Made by a program: the position numbers and the translations under genes. The notes beneath the pieces are model-generated. The model was not told the DNA's origin, made no database searches, and saw nothing but the letters and a program-made list of their open reading frames with translations. Below, piece after piece: positions 11,931-22,814 of a stretch of DNA of 64,000 bases. This stretch comes from Talpa occidentalis (lineage: Eukaryota > Chordata > Mammalia > Eulipotyphla > Talpidae): positions 98,091,258 through 98,155,257 of the forward strand of contig NW_023605194.1 in NCBI RefSeq assembly GCF_014898055.3, written 5' to 3'. Position 1 is the stretch's first letter. Each line of letters starts with the position of its first letter.

Positions 11931-12580
11931 ATAAAGTGTTTCCCATAAATGATAATAATACTAATTTTCAAGCTGTATGCTACGTCCTTACAGAAGCTCT
12001 GCTGGGGTGGGGAGTACCAGTGTGCTGAGCCAGTGTCCAGTCTCCATCAGGCCAGCCCTGGCTCCTGCTGCTGCTTCAGCCAAAGCAGCTCTGGATTGTA
12101 GAGTGCTGTCAAAATATTTAATTTGAAAATGATTTTGATTTTAAAATAATGTGTGATCCACTGCCCTAACTGAAATTCTCTTCAACTCTAAATTGTATTA
12201 CCCTTCTAGAATAATCTGACTGCTTATTCTCCCTCATTTTGCAAGGGTAATACAAGTACATTCTAGCTACAAAATATGCCAAATACATTGTTTTAGCGGT
12301 TTTCACTTATTATGCTTCACAGATAAAGTGTATTTTTTTTTCACAAATTTTAAAACATGACTTGTGTCAAGCAATTTTATTGGCTTCATTTTTCTAACAT
12401 GAGCTCACTACATGTCTCTGTGAAAACATTTTGGTAATTTCCTCAATATTTCAAACTTTTTCATTATTATGACATCTGTTCTGGTGATCTGTGATACACT
12501 GATCTTTATTGTTAGCCTGTGATCGTTTGGAGGGTACATTGAACCTCACCCATATGAGATGGTGAACTTCATCAATAAAT
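11931..12580. other. Unassigned sequence
   Basis: No gene or named repeat is seen. It contains a GC-rich patch at 12000-12100 and AT-rich sequence after it. Confidence 0.45.
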
Positions 12581-12592
12581 GTGTGTGTTCTC

Positions 12593-13137
12593 CAAAAACA
12601 ATGATTCAAAAGAACACCTGTACCCCTGTGTTTATTGCAGCACTATTTACAATAGGCAAAACCTGGAAACAACCCAAATGCCCAAAAATAGATAACTAGA
12701 TACAGAAGATGTGGTACATATACACAACAGAATATTATTCAGCAATCAAAAAAGATAAACTCATGCCATTCTCAGCAACGTGGATAGAACTAGAAGGAAT
12801 TATGCTCAGTGAAATAAGCCAGAAGGAAAAAGAAAAATATTGGATGATTTCACTTATAGCAGGAATATAGGGGAACCAAATAAGACATCAGTGTGAAAAA
12901 TAATAACAGTACAAAACACAACAAAGTAAAAACAGACAATTATAAACCAGAGACATCCTGCAGGGGAGCAGACAAGAGAAGGATCAGAGTGGGGGAGGAG
13001 CCCAGGGGACTGAGGTGATGGTGCATGGGTGCACTGGGGAAGGAAACTCTATGGGGACTACACCTGAGGGGGTGGGGGAAGCAAATATTGTTTAAAAATG
13101 AACAATGATGTAAAAAATAAAAAACTGCAAAAAAAAA
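12593..13137 (+). mobile_element. 5'-truncated older L1 tail
   Basis: The sequence gives the end of ORF2 ('acccctgtgtttattgcagc', 'gatgtggtacatatacacaa', 'gaaataagccagaaggaaaa') and a 3'UTR of a different type from the young copies ('ggactgaggtgatggtgcat', 'tctatggggactacacctga'). In-frame stops show decay. A 12-bp target duplication GTGTGTGTTCTC flanks it (12581-12592, 13138-13149). Confidence 0.93.
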
Positions 13138-13149
13138 GTGTGTGTTCTC

Positions 13150-13673
13150 ACTTATCATTGACTGGCCGTTCTTCCATGTCACCCCCTCTCCCTATCCTCC
13201 TGTTTCCTGAGATACACAATATTGAAATTAGGCCAAGATATAATCCTGTAATGACCTCTAGGTGTTCAAGGGAAAGGAGGATATGTACATATTTTTTCTT
13301 TTTTTGCATGTTTCTTGTTTTAAGTCAAAAGCTAGAAACGAATAAACTTAGTGTGCAAAGCAGGTCAAAAACCAAAGTAGGCCTAAAGCTAGGCTTTTTG
13401 AGCCAAACAGTCAAGTTATAAATGCAAAGGAAAAGTTCTTGAAGGAAATTAAAAGTGCTACTCGAATGAACACAAAAATGATAAGAAAGAGAAATAGCCT
13501 TATGACTGATAAGAAGAAAGTTTTGGTAGTCTGGATAGATTAACCAGCCAAAGCCTAATCAGAGCAAGGTCCTGACACTCTTCAAGTCTATGAAGGCTGA
13601 GAGGTAAGGCAGCCACAGAACAAACGTCTGAATCTAGCAATGGTTGGTTCATGAGGTTTAAGTAAAGAGGTCA
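13150..13673. other. Unassigned sequence
   Basis: Nothing recognised. A 107-codon plus-strand frame starts inside the L1 tail and runs into flank, so it is not a gene. Confidence 0.45.
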
Positions 13674-13944
13674 GGGCCTCCCTTGTATTGTGGGGGTTAA
13701 AGACAGTGCTAGCAAGCAATTGCCAGCCACTGCAGCCTGCAGCATGAGTTAGATCCCTGGCCAGGGAGCAAGCCACATGGCACAGCAGACCTCTCCTGAC
13801 GCCCGCAGCTCCCCTAGCAGTGTATTTCAGTCAGTCTCCCTGTTCTGTTCCCCACTTTCTCTGATGAATCCTCTCACCCTGTCGCACCTCTGATTTATAC
13901 CCCAATTTGTGTATGCATAAATAAATAAATCTTAAAAAAAAAAA
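13674..13944 (+). repeat. tRNA-derived SINE, older subfamily
   Basis: Head GGGCCTCCCTTGTATTGTGG with a damaged A box, 'ttaaagacagtgctagcaag', a weak B box ('gttagatccctgg') and tail (AAAT)nCTTAAAAAAA. The target duplication is unclear (AAGTAA on both sides at best), consistent with an old insertion. Confidence 0.88.
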
Positions 13945-14744
13945 GAAGTAATCTCCACAGGAAAAAGAGTAAGTACTGATGTAGAAGCTACAGCAAATTA
14001 CCCAGGAGATCTTACTAGGATAAAGGTGGTTACACTAAACAACAGATTTTGAATGTAGTTGAAACATTATTGGAAGGTAATGCCATGGAGGGCTTTTCAT
14101 GGCTACAGAGAAGTCAGTGCCTGTCTTCAAGGCCAGGATTCACATCATCAGGATATCTTCATTGTTAGTGAAACCATAACAATAGGGTATTTTACATAAC
14201 CTAGTTCACAGTGATTTATTGACACTAAACCCTTTAAACTATCTCATTCCTGGGTTAAATCATTTACACCAGAGTTGTTTGCTACAGTAAGATGAGCTAA
14301 GTATCATTAATGAACCGTTTTGTGTTTTTTAAATCCTTTTCTCAAACTAGAAACCTAATCATAGGTTGTCCTCCATTCAGAACGCTGCAAAAATTCTCAG
14401 TTTGCCACAATAGCAACTCTTCACTTCATCCTTAGATATCTCACGACTTGGCATTCTCTTCTTTCCATCTTAGTTCTCTCTTGGTTCTCCTAGTTTTAGC
14501 TAACATTTTAATACTCGTAGAATTTTAGAAATAGAAAGGACTTAAATACAATCTCATCAAACATGGTGTTTAATAGATGAAAAAGCTGAGTCCCGGTAAG
14601 GTTAACTGATGGACACATGGTAGACACGTAACCTTTTGCTCACTGAGAAAATTTTCCAAGATTATGCTCCTACATTGGAGGATCAATGAAAGCACTTATG
14701 AGTATGTATCCATTGTTCAAATTCAAATTCATACTAATAAATAA
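13945..14744. other. Unassigned sequence
   Basis: No gene seen. Around 14530-14640 ('gaaaaagctgagtcccggta', 'ggttaactgatggacacatg') there is a weak MIR-like pattern that I do not call separately. Confidence 0.4.
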
Positions 14745-14912
14745 CATCTATGGAGTAGTTACTATGTGCCAGGCATATATAGGAACAAATTTTATTCTCT
14801 CAGTGGTCTTATGGAAAAGGACACTATTATCACCATTTCATTGTTGATGAAACTGGGGCACAGATCACAGGTACACAATTAGTAAGAGGCAGCACAGGGA
14901 TTTGAACCCTGG
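14745..14912 (+). repeat. MIR SINE (ancient)
   Basis: Diagnostic order: 'actatgtgccaggcatatat', 'attatcaccatttcattgtt', 'gatgaaactggggcacagat', 'cacaattagtaagaggcagc' and 'agggatttgaaccctgg'. This is the MIR core and tRNA-unrelated tail in plus orientation. Confidence 0.85.
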
Positions 14913-14985
14913 AGGTGTATGTGCAACTGTCCTGTAATTTTAGTTCTGTATAGTGAGCTGCAGCTCTCAGAGCAACTTCTTTTAT

Positions 14986-16241
14986 TTTATTTTTTTTTTA
15001 GCTATTTTATTTATTTTCAAAATAATAAATTTTATTTTTATATTCCCCATACAATTGCAACCCCCCCCATTTTGACCCCAATCCCTCCCCTCCCACCCCC
15101 CACCCCAAAAAAGTGTCTCTGGTTCATAGTTTTTTGTTGATTTTGATTTTCACTTTCTTATAGTTATTCATTTTCCTGGTCCCTTATTTAAGTTTTTTAG
15201 ATTCCTGCTATGAGTGAGACCATCTGGTATTTTTCTTTTTCTTTCTGGCTTATTTCGCTGAGCATGATCCCTTCCAGCGCCATCCATGTTGCTGCAAATT
15301 GCATGTTTATCTTTTTTGAATGCTGAGTAATATTCCATGGTGTATATAGACCACACCTTCTTGATCCAGTCATCTATTTTTGGGCATTTGGGCTGTTTCC
15401 AAAGCTTAGCTATTGTAAACAGTGCTGCTATAAACATAGGGATGCAGGTGTTCTTTGGAATTGATGTTTCTGTGTCCTTTGGGTAAATACCTAGGAGTGG
15501 AATTGCTGGATCATATGGAAGCTCTATGTTTAGTAGGTCCAGAAATCTCCACACAGCTCTCCATAGTGGTTGGACCAGTTTGCACTCCCACCAGCAGTAC
15601 AGGAGAGTTCCTTTTTCTCCACACCCTCGCCAACATTTGTTGTTGCTAGTTTTTTAAATATGTGCCATTCTCACTGGTGTAAGATGGTATCTCATGGTAG
15701 TTTTGATTTGCATTTCCCTGATTACAAGTGATGTTGAACATTTTTTCATATGCCTGTTGGCCATTTGCATTTCCTCTTCAGAGAAGTTTCTTTTTAGCTC
15801 TTCTGCCCATTTTTTGACTGGATTATTTTCTTTGTTGTTGTTGAGTCTATCAGCTCTTTGCAGATTTTTGTGATCAGTCCTTTATCATTAGTGTTGTGTG
15901 CAAAAATGTTCTCCCAGTAGGTGGGGTTTCTCTTTGTTTTTGTTATTGTCTCTTTTGCTGTGCAGAAGCTCTTTCATTTGATGTAGTCCCAGCTGTTTAT
16001 CTTTGCCTTCACTATCACTGCTTTGGGTGATGTGTCTGTAAAGATGTCTTTGATGTGAATATCACGTAGTGTTTCGCCTATATTTCCTTCTATGTATTTT
16101 ATGGTTTCAGGTCTTATGTCTAGTTATTTAATCCATTTTGAGTTGATTTTTGTGTATGGTGTGAGGTAGTGGTCAAGCTTCATTCTTTTGCATGTAGCGA
16201 CCCAGTTTTCCCAGCACCATTTATTGAACAAACTTTCTTTG
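14986..16241 (-). mobile_element. 5'-truncated young L1 (ORF2 C-terminal part and 3'UTR)
   Basis: On the minus strand, the C-terminal ORF2 frame (15168-15554) reads [17 protein letters not shown] and KLWKQPKCP, followed by a G-rich 3'UTR (complement at 15060-15110) and an A tail. The upstream part, to 16241, covers the region after the reverse transcriptase and has frameshifts. A perfect 18-bp target duplication CAGAGCAACTTCTTTTAT flanks it (14968-14985, 16242-16259). Confidence 0.95.
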
Positions 16242-16309
16242 CAGAGCAACTTCTTTTATATTGTGTCCTCCATTATGAATTTCCTTTGTTCAATTTAATG
16301 CCATATTTT

Positions 16310-16339
16310 TAAAAAAGATTTATTTATAAATCTTTATAT

Positions 16340-16374
<35 letters not shown>

Positions 16375-16456
16375 AAGATCCCCTTACCTGGGATCAAACT
16401 CAGGCCTTAGCTGTAATAGTGCTGAGATTTAACCCCTAGGCCATCAGGGAGGCCCC
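16310..16456 (-). repeat. SINE head-only variant with TA microsatellite
   Basis: Minus-strand head GGGGCCTCCCTGATGGCCTA, a B-box-like 'gtttgatcccagg', then directly an A/T tail. The usual ~150-bp body after the tRNA-like head is missing. A (TA)n run of about 30 bp lies at 16343-16370 inside the tail. It may be an internal deletion or a distinct short element. Confidence 0.7.
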
Positions 16457-16734
16457 ATAACTTCCATCTTCCACCACACACAACCATTACTTGTAGACCA
16501 CCTTAATTACTACTCCTCCATGAAATTCCTTTAAATAAATCACAGAAATCTGTTATTGCCTATTGTTATCCTTGATAACACCTTGCGTGTCTCTGTGTTG
16601 TGACACTGCTATCTTCTCTCTTGATTTGCGATTAATTTTCACATTTGTCTAAAAGGAGATATCCTTTTATTTGATAATAAGAATCTAAATATGGCAGCAG
16701 AGAAAAAAATCACTTTTGTTAAGTTCAAGTCACG

Positions 16735-16860
16735 TTCACAAAGGCCCTGCTATGTGCCAGGCACTATGCTAGGAGGTCAGAATACAAGGATGATGACACA
16801 TGGTCTCTGTTCCTGAGGAGTTATTAATCTCATAAATATAACTTTATGTTCCTTGCACTT
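16735..16860 (-). repeat. L2 LINE 3' end (ancient)
   Basis: Plus-strand 'ctgctatgtgccaggcacta' followed by 'tgctaggaggtcagaataca', 'gatgatgacacatggtctct' and 'gttcctgaggagtt' is the reverse complement of the L2 terminus. Confidence 0.65.
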
Positions 16861-17700
16861 CCCTACATTTATTTGTATTCAGTATGGATTGGTGGAGTTT
16901 TAATTGAAAATTGGCTTACGCAAAAGAAGAAAAAATAAAAAGGATGCAAATGAGAACAGATTGTTTTACAAAAAGATACCATCCTCTAAGGCAGGAGATA
17001 TTTGTTCTTAGCTGGGGGGCTAGATTAGCAGTGCAGGAGAGGGAGCCATGGTGAGCTCAGGACACCCCTTGGCAAATGCACCTGCAGTCTGGGCACCTGC
17101 AGCTTGGGCATCACTGTCACACAAACAAAAACACAGAGGTCTCCTGCAAAATGAATGCATAATGGCTCTCTAATTGACAAACTTAAGTCAGAGGATTTAT
17201 GCAGTGACCTGTGTGGACCAAAGACTCGTATTTCAGAGCATGAGGCTCCCATACCAAGACAGGCAGCAGGGGCTTGAGTGATGAATGTGTCTGATCATTT
17301 CACACTCTGAGACTTGGCCTTGCTCTTCACTGTCACCCCAGGATGAATGACTATGGAAACAGCCTTTTGAGATAATTATGAAAGACCAATTCTGTCATAT
17401 CCACCCAGAAATCACCAATTTTTGATACCTGGTGTTGGATAGGATTGGGAAGTGGAGGAATGAAAAGGTTGCCTCTGTGGTTATGGTTTGACCTTGCCGG
17501 GTATTTTGTTTTAAAGCCTGGATGTTGTAAATCCTTAGTAGAATCTATGCCAGATAAGTCAGGGAGAATTTTATATTCCCAATTATTTGATTACAGTAGC
17601 AACATTTTACTAATGACTCCAACCTAGTCTAGGATCATTCCAAAACAGGCGAAGAATGCTCTTAAAATTGCTGAAAACCAAAAACATAGGGTAGGTTATG
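16861..17700. other. Unassigned sequence
   Basis: No gene or named repeat is visible. Short frames at 17025-17252 and 17445-17627 have no recognisable product. Confidence 0.45.
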
Positions 17701-17706
17701 GCCAAC

Positions 17707-18145
17707 TGTAGGGTAAATAAAAAGTATCAGGCTTTTCTGCCCTCCCACCATTAGGATGGATGATGGAGCCCCGCGGTCCTGAATGCTTGCCTGATGGCGG
17801 GCACCTGGAGTGTGGTGTGGGCATGCGTAAGTGGGTACACCTGGGCTGAGAGACTGAGCTTATAAGGGCAGTGTCATGGGGACGCCAGCAGAACCACAAG
17901 AGCAGAGAACAGAGCAAGCAGTAGAAGGAGAGCAGAGAAGCAGAGAGACTACCAGAGAACTCTGGAGAGCCCAGACTTGCTGGGGGCTGGGAGGCCTGCC
18001 AGCCTCCCGGCCCCCCCAGCACCCCTGCCTTCTGTGTATCTGGTAAATCCCAATAAAATCCTGAAAAGCCACTGAGGGCTCCAGGACTCCTTACCCCATC
18101 TGCTCGGATCATAAAAAACCTGCACTGTCCTTTCCTGCCGTCAAA
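17707..18145 (+). mobile_element. Solo LTR, type A (439 bp)
   Basis: The block has LTR architecture: it starts with TG (TGTAGGGTAA), has a TATA-like TTATAAGG near 17860, a polyadenylation signal AATAAA at 18052-18057, and a GC-rich transcribed part. CCAAC occurs immediately on both sides (17702-17706, 18146-18150), a likely 5-bp target duplication. No gag, pol or env sequence lies beside it, so it is probably a solo LTR. The canonical CA end is not obvious, so the right boundary may be off by a few bases. Confidence 0.65.
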
Positions 18146-18150
18146 CCAAC

Positions 18151-19730
18151 TTAGGTCCAAACCTTCTAGATGTTTGGACCTTGAAAGAATAATGGGAAGA
18201 AGATGGGGAAAGAAGTAGGGGAGGCAAAGTGGGGACAGGGGTAAAGACAGAAAGGTGGGGCTGATAATTCCCTTTTGTGAGTCTTCTTCCTACTAGAGGG
18301 CTCTCCCACATCTCAAAAACCATACAATAAAGATTATACCCTCTCTCTTTTGTATATGCAATTGCTCCTTCTTAATTAGATCCTTCCCACTGTCTTTTAA
18401 ACATACTCCTTCACTAACTCATTTCCAGATCCATGTTGGGTAGTTGATGCAAAACTTTGGGAGAAACTCCAGAGAGGGAGGCGTGCTGACTGCCATGGAG
18501 AGAGAGGGGGTGGACAAGCAGGGTGGTGTAGGGAACATCTACTTGGTTCTGACAAGATTATTCATGTAATCACACCCTGCAGAGAATGTGGAATTTGGGT
18601 GATATATTTTAGAAGCACATTAACCATCACACACTCAAGGGGACGGGGAGGATCCAAACAGCAATCTTGAGATGAGCTAATCCAGTTGTGACTTCAGTTA
18701 TCGCACCTGAAAGTTTTGTTTCAAAGCAACTAATAATTAGGAACTCACCAGGATTATTTGCTAAGAAAGATATAAGATGGAATAACTGTTGAACCCTTTT
18801 AAGGTTTATTGATGGTGTTTTTATGAAGAAATTGACAAAAGTGTTACTTTTCACACAATCCTAAGTCAGTTCCCTTCTTGTCACCTTTGGATGTGGGTCT
18901 GTGACCTCAGTCTAGTGCCATCAGGGTTTTCATAGACCACCATCCCAGGCTGAGTAGGTTCATTATTGGGTCTAGTGATTTGAAAGAGAATTTTGGAGCC
19001 CTTGGCATCATTCTCACAGGTTTTACTGGTAAGCAGGGGAAACAAGCCAGCAGGGAGACAGCAACTTGAGCCCCCTATGAATCTCTATACGCTCTTTCCT
19101 CTGGTATTCTCTTGTTCTCTTCCTGTCCTAGCTATCACTTGTCCTTGCAGCCATTCTGCCTTAGCTGTCTCTGAATAATGCTGCCCTTAGAGCCCTGACC
19201 TCTAGGCTCAGGTGTGCACACGTGCACATGCGCACACACCCACGCTCAGGTGTCCATAGTCAGGCACGTGTGCCCACACCCACATGCCTTCTGCATTAAC
19301 AAGATCAAGGCCGCTGGTGATAGCCACAGAAGCCAATGGAGTAAAAGCCTGATCATCTGCATTTACCCTACAGCCTCTGAGCTGATTTGCTTTTCATTCA
19401 CTCAAAATCCTGCATGTGTAGTTATCTGACCTGGAAAATTCCTGAGCTTCTCAGGACAACTAAGTCAACATGGCAGCTTTTTCATTAGCATCAGGCCCTC
19501 AGTTCACCCCTTGCTCCTCATGATTGGGTTCATCTCCTCTAGCCCATGTGCTTTCTAGCTTTTCTTCAGAGACCTGGCATCTCATAAAATCTTCACTTCT
19601 CTAGAGAGGTTGTTTTGCAGGTGCTCCACCCTGAATTTACTATGAACATGTACTCTGGTTACCTGCACACTGCAGTTATGTTTGCAGATGTTTTACATGC
19701 TGAAGGAATATGAGAAAGTATCTAGTCCCA
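18151..19730. other. Unassigned sequence
   Basis: No gene or repeat recognised. A CA/CG-rich low-complexity patch ('cacacgtgcacatgcgcaca') lies at 19210-19290. Confidence 0.45.
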
Positions 19731-19734
19731 TAAT

Positions 19735-20030
19735 TTTCAGAGTTTTAGCTCTGCTGCTGTAATAAAAGTCTGTAGATTGAGCAACTTAAATAGGAAACAC
19801 ATATTTTCACAATTCTAGAGACTGAGGAGTCTAAGACCAAGAGGTCTTGGTCTCAACAAGAGGTCTCAGCAGGCAAATGCAGAGTCTGCTGACATCTCTC
19901 TTTCTGGTTTGAAGATGGTATAAGGGAGAGGGCGAAACTGCATTCATATATTGGGGGAGGACCCTGGTAGGAACCTCTCCATTTGGGCCTATTTTTAATG
20001 ACACTAATATCATTAGTATCACTCATCATC
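19735..20030 (-). repeat. MLT1/MaLR LTR relic
   Basis: Plus strand shows the reverse complement of a MaLR LTR 3' part: 'tgctgctgtaataaaagtct', 'cacaattctagagactgagg', 'gtctaagaccaag' and later 'cctatttttaatgacactaa'. Diverged, ancient, and without open frames. Confidence 0.6.
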
Positions 20031-20134
20031 ATGCATGGCTATTGTGTTTCTTATAGCAAAAATAAGAGGAAATGAAATAGTTATTATGTCTATTCTTTAT
20101 CAAAAGTGAGAAAATGCAAGAGAGACTGAGAGCT

Positions 20135-20450
20135 GGGCCTCCCCGGTGGCGCAGCGGTTGAGCGCTGGGTTGCGAAGCTGCCCGCGGCCTCTGCGGCGCC
20201 GGTTCGATCCCTGGCTGCTCCCCGGCCACCGGAGGAGGGTCCCACATGGCGCGCAGACCTCTCCTGCCGCCCGCTGCTCCCCTCAGCAGTGTACTTCGGT
20301 CCTTCTGCCTGCTCTGCTCCCCGCTCTGGCTCTGGTGAATTCTCTCACCTCCCGCGCTTCTGACTGTACCCAGTGCTTGTATAAACAAACAAACAAATAA
20401 ATAAATAAAAACATGCCTCTATTAAAAAAAAAAAAAAGAGAGAGAGAGAG
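20135..20450 (+). repeat. tRNA-derived SINE, youngest subfamily with extended tail
   Basis: A near-consensus copy. A box TGGCGCAGCGG at 20147-20157 and B box GGTTCGATCCC at 20201-20211 form an intact type-2 Pol III promoter. The body is CpG-rich. After (AAAT)n comes ACATGCCTCTATT and then the A tail, an extension absent from older copies. The tail ends in (GA)n. A 16-bp perfect target duplication AGAGAGACTGAGAGCT flanks it (20119-20134, 20451-20466). Confidence 0.96.
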
Positions 20451-20466
20451 AGAGAGACTGAGAGCT

Positions 20467-20935
20467 TCAAGTATTTCCAGCAAAATTGGATACAGTACAT
20501 ATTTTGTTGAAAGTAAAGAATATTCTCACATGTTTTTACACAAGCTGAAACTGACTTTTCAAAAAATAAAACTTAAGGCACAATTATGAAGCAAACCACC
20601 AAAAGAGCTTACACCCTCCTCAGCTTTACATAGTCAAAACAGCTGCTTAGTCCTGCTCACCTTTGTGTCTGCCATCCCTACCCCGTCTCTATTCTACCTC
20701 AACTCCTAGAATATCCACTTCCACTGATGTTGCATTTCCTTTCCTCACATACCAGGCATATATTCAAATAATGGGAGGAACCGGCTGATGCCATTTGACA
20801 CTGACAAGCAAATCGTGAGCATGCAATAGTTTTTTTTTTTTCTGCTCCTAGAAATGCTTTGATTTTGTGGAAGGAATACTCACTCTTTGGGAAATGGATT
20901 ACTAAGCTCTTATTTCTTATACTTTGCAAGAGCTT
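20467..20935. other. Unassigned sequence
   Basis: Nothing recognised; short frames only. Confidence 0.4.
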
Positions 20936-20952
20936 TAAAAAATCTGTTTGCT

Positions 20953-21159
20953 CAAAACCAAACAATTATAAGCCAGAGCCATCCTGCAGGGCAGGAGGAG
21001 GGAGAGGGATCAGAGGGAGGGAGGGAGGAGCACAGGGGACTGAGGTGATGGTGCACGGGTGCATTGGTGAAGGAAATTCTATGGGGACTTCGCCTTGGGG
21101 GAGAGGGAAACAATGAACAATGATGTAAAAAATATGTAAATAAAAATATAAAAAATGAT
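20953..21159 (+). mobile_element. Very short older L1 3'UTR insertion
   Basis: It contains only the L1 3'UTR of the older type: 'agccagagccatcctgcagg', 'ggactgaggtgatggtgcac', 'ttctatggggacttcgcctt', 'aacaatgatgtaaaaaatat', then an A-rich tail. It aligns to the end of the 12593-13137 copy. The flank ATCTGTTTGCT is repeated on both sides (near 20941-20951 and 21159-21169), a target duplication. Confidence 0.9.
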
Positions 21160-21396
21160 CTGTTTGCTAGTGTATCTACTGTGGGATAAGTGATAGAGGA
21201 GAATCCCTTATAACCCTGGGGACTGAGGTTGAATTGGCTGAACTGGCCAACTGTTGTTCCAGCTCTTAAACTCAGAAGGAAGTCAGAATATTTGTGTTTG
21301 TTCATTTCCTTTCCCAAACATGAGCTGTTGCTTGCTGCAGTGCAACAGGCTATGAATCTAAAATAGGGTAAGACAGTTCCGTGGCTTACATTTCAG

Positions 21397-21564
21397 ATGT
21401 TCAATTTTGACAGTGGCCGGGAGGATCTGAAGCCACAAAATGGAGAACAGCAGGCACATGGGGGAAAGCAAGTGCCCATAGAACTTCCAGACTTTCCTTA
21501 CCTGATGGAATCAGAGATTCAGAAAATAACAATCTCTCTAGAGCAAATCAAATCTCTTTTCAAG
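21397..21564 (+). CDS. Candidate internal coding exon (168 bp, unidentified)
   Basis: An acceptor-like TTACATTTCAG ends at 21396 and a donor AAG|GTAAAT starts at 21565. Between them lie 168 bp, exactly 56 codons, open in the frame starting ATG TTC AAT TTT. The peptide is mixed and hydrophilic (for example QVPIELPDFPYLMESE and KITISLEQIKSLFK), not low complexity, and matches no repeat seen here. Both boundaries are phase 0. I do not recognise the protein. It could be a real exon of a long gene spanning this window, or a chance open block; the polypyrimidine tract is weak. Confidence 0.3.
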
Positions 21565-21944
21565 GTAAATAATAGAGCTGTTTGTTATACTATATGCAAA
21601 TGCTGTCAGTACCAGTTTCAAGTGAAAAGAATGTGGCATGTGGTGAACAACATATCATCTTTCTTTGTGGAAACTGATTTGTAGCGAAGGTGCAATTCCA
21701 ACTTTAGTAAAACTGATCCCTTGTTCTGGGGGTGGGAGAGGAGAAAGCTTTCCTACTGCTGATGTCAGGGGCTTTTGTAACAGTCTCTGTGCCCTATCTC
21801 CTTTAGCTGAGAACAGTTGCCACAGGTATAAAGGGAAAAAACAACAGCCAGAGAAGAAATGTTTGTAGCTTGACTGACATTACCATGGAGTGATTTTTCT
21901 TACAGCATTTTTGAAGCCTGTGGGTAATAGGAGCATCATCTCAG

Positions 21945-22110
21945 AGCAAGATAATTATGCAACACTTATATATCCCTTAATGACTTACTGACTTACACAC
22001 TTTTACCTCATTTAATCTTCCAACATGTTAATGTATACGGAAGCTTTAAGAGATAAACATTAACCCAAGAGCCTCGAGCTGTGACAGAGCTGAGACTCAG
22101 ACCCCACCCT
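21945..22110 (+). repeat. MIR SINE (ancient)
   Basis: 'cacttttacctcatttaatc', 'ttccaacatgttaatgtata', 'agagctgtgacagagctgag' -like wording at 22070-22095 and 'actcagacccc' follow the MIR core and end. Diverged. Confidence 0.6.
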
Positions 22111-22814
22111 CTCTACTTTCCTTATTTCCCTCCCTCCTTCCTATTGCAGAACATTTAACATGAGATCTATCCTTACAAATTTTCAAGTATACAGTATAAT
22201 ACTGCTGACCATAGGTACAATGTTGTACAGCAGCTCTCATGGCTTATTCATTTTCTCATTCATTTCATCAGACTCAGTAACAGGTTGGTGATGTCTGTCT
22301 CAATCCAAAGCCTTTACCCTGACATAGTCTGCCTTTTAAATATTAACTTTAGAGAATCAAACTGCAGCAAAGTAATGTTTTACCCCCTATACAATCTAGT
22401 GTTGTAGAAATGAAAGCTAGTAGAGTCATTTGGGGTCAAAAGTCACCCATGGTGAAGCAACCCTAAAACATCAGACTAGAAAGACTCCCTTTAACAGAAA
22501 GCTTTGAGCCCATTTGTCAGGACTGGCCTATCATTTCCATGAAACAGATCAGTCTTACACATACAGCTGGACAATGTGTGTCTCTTTGTCCTAATTAGTT
22601 ACTTGCCGATTACAAGAAAGAAGACAAGAAAAAGCAACATCATATCTGTGAATTTCATACAGGTTGCTAGTAGATTGTTTGGCATTACTTTGATTTCTTC
22701 AAAGCTGTCTTCATACTTTAATGGGTTGAAAATTGCATAGAAATTCAACATAATATTAAAAGTGGATGAAAACTTGTGACAGGAACCAAAGAGACAAAGT
22801 TCCTGTTAAGCTGC
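22111..22814. other. Unassigned sequence
   Basis: No gene or confident repeat is visible. Around 22150-22330 the text resembles old L1 (for example 'tattcattttctcattcatt'), but I cannot place it. Confidence 0.4.

Noticed and set aside
20135..20211. A functional tRNA gene
   Set aside because: A and B boxes are present, but the sequence continues into a SINE body and A tail, has flanking duplications and occurs many times.
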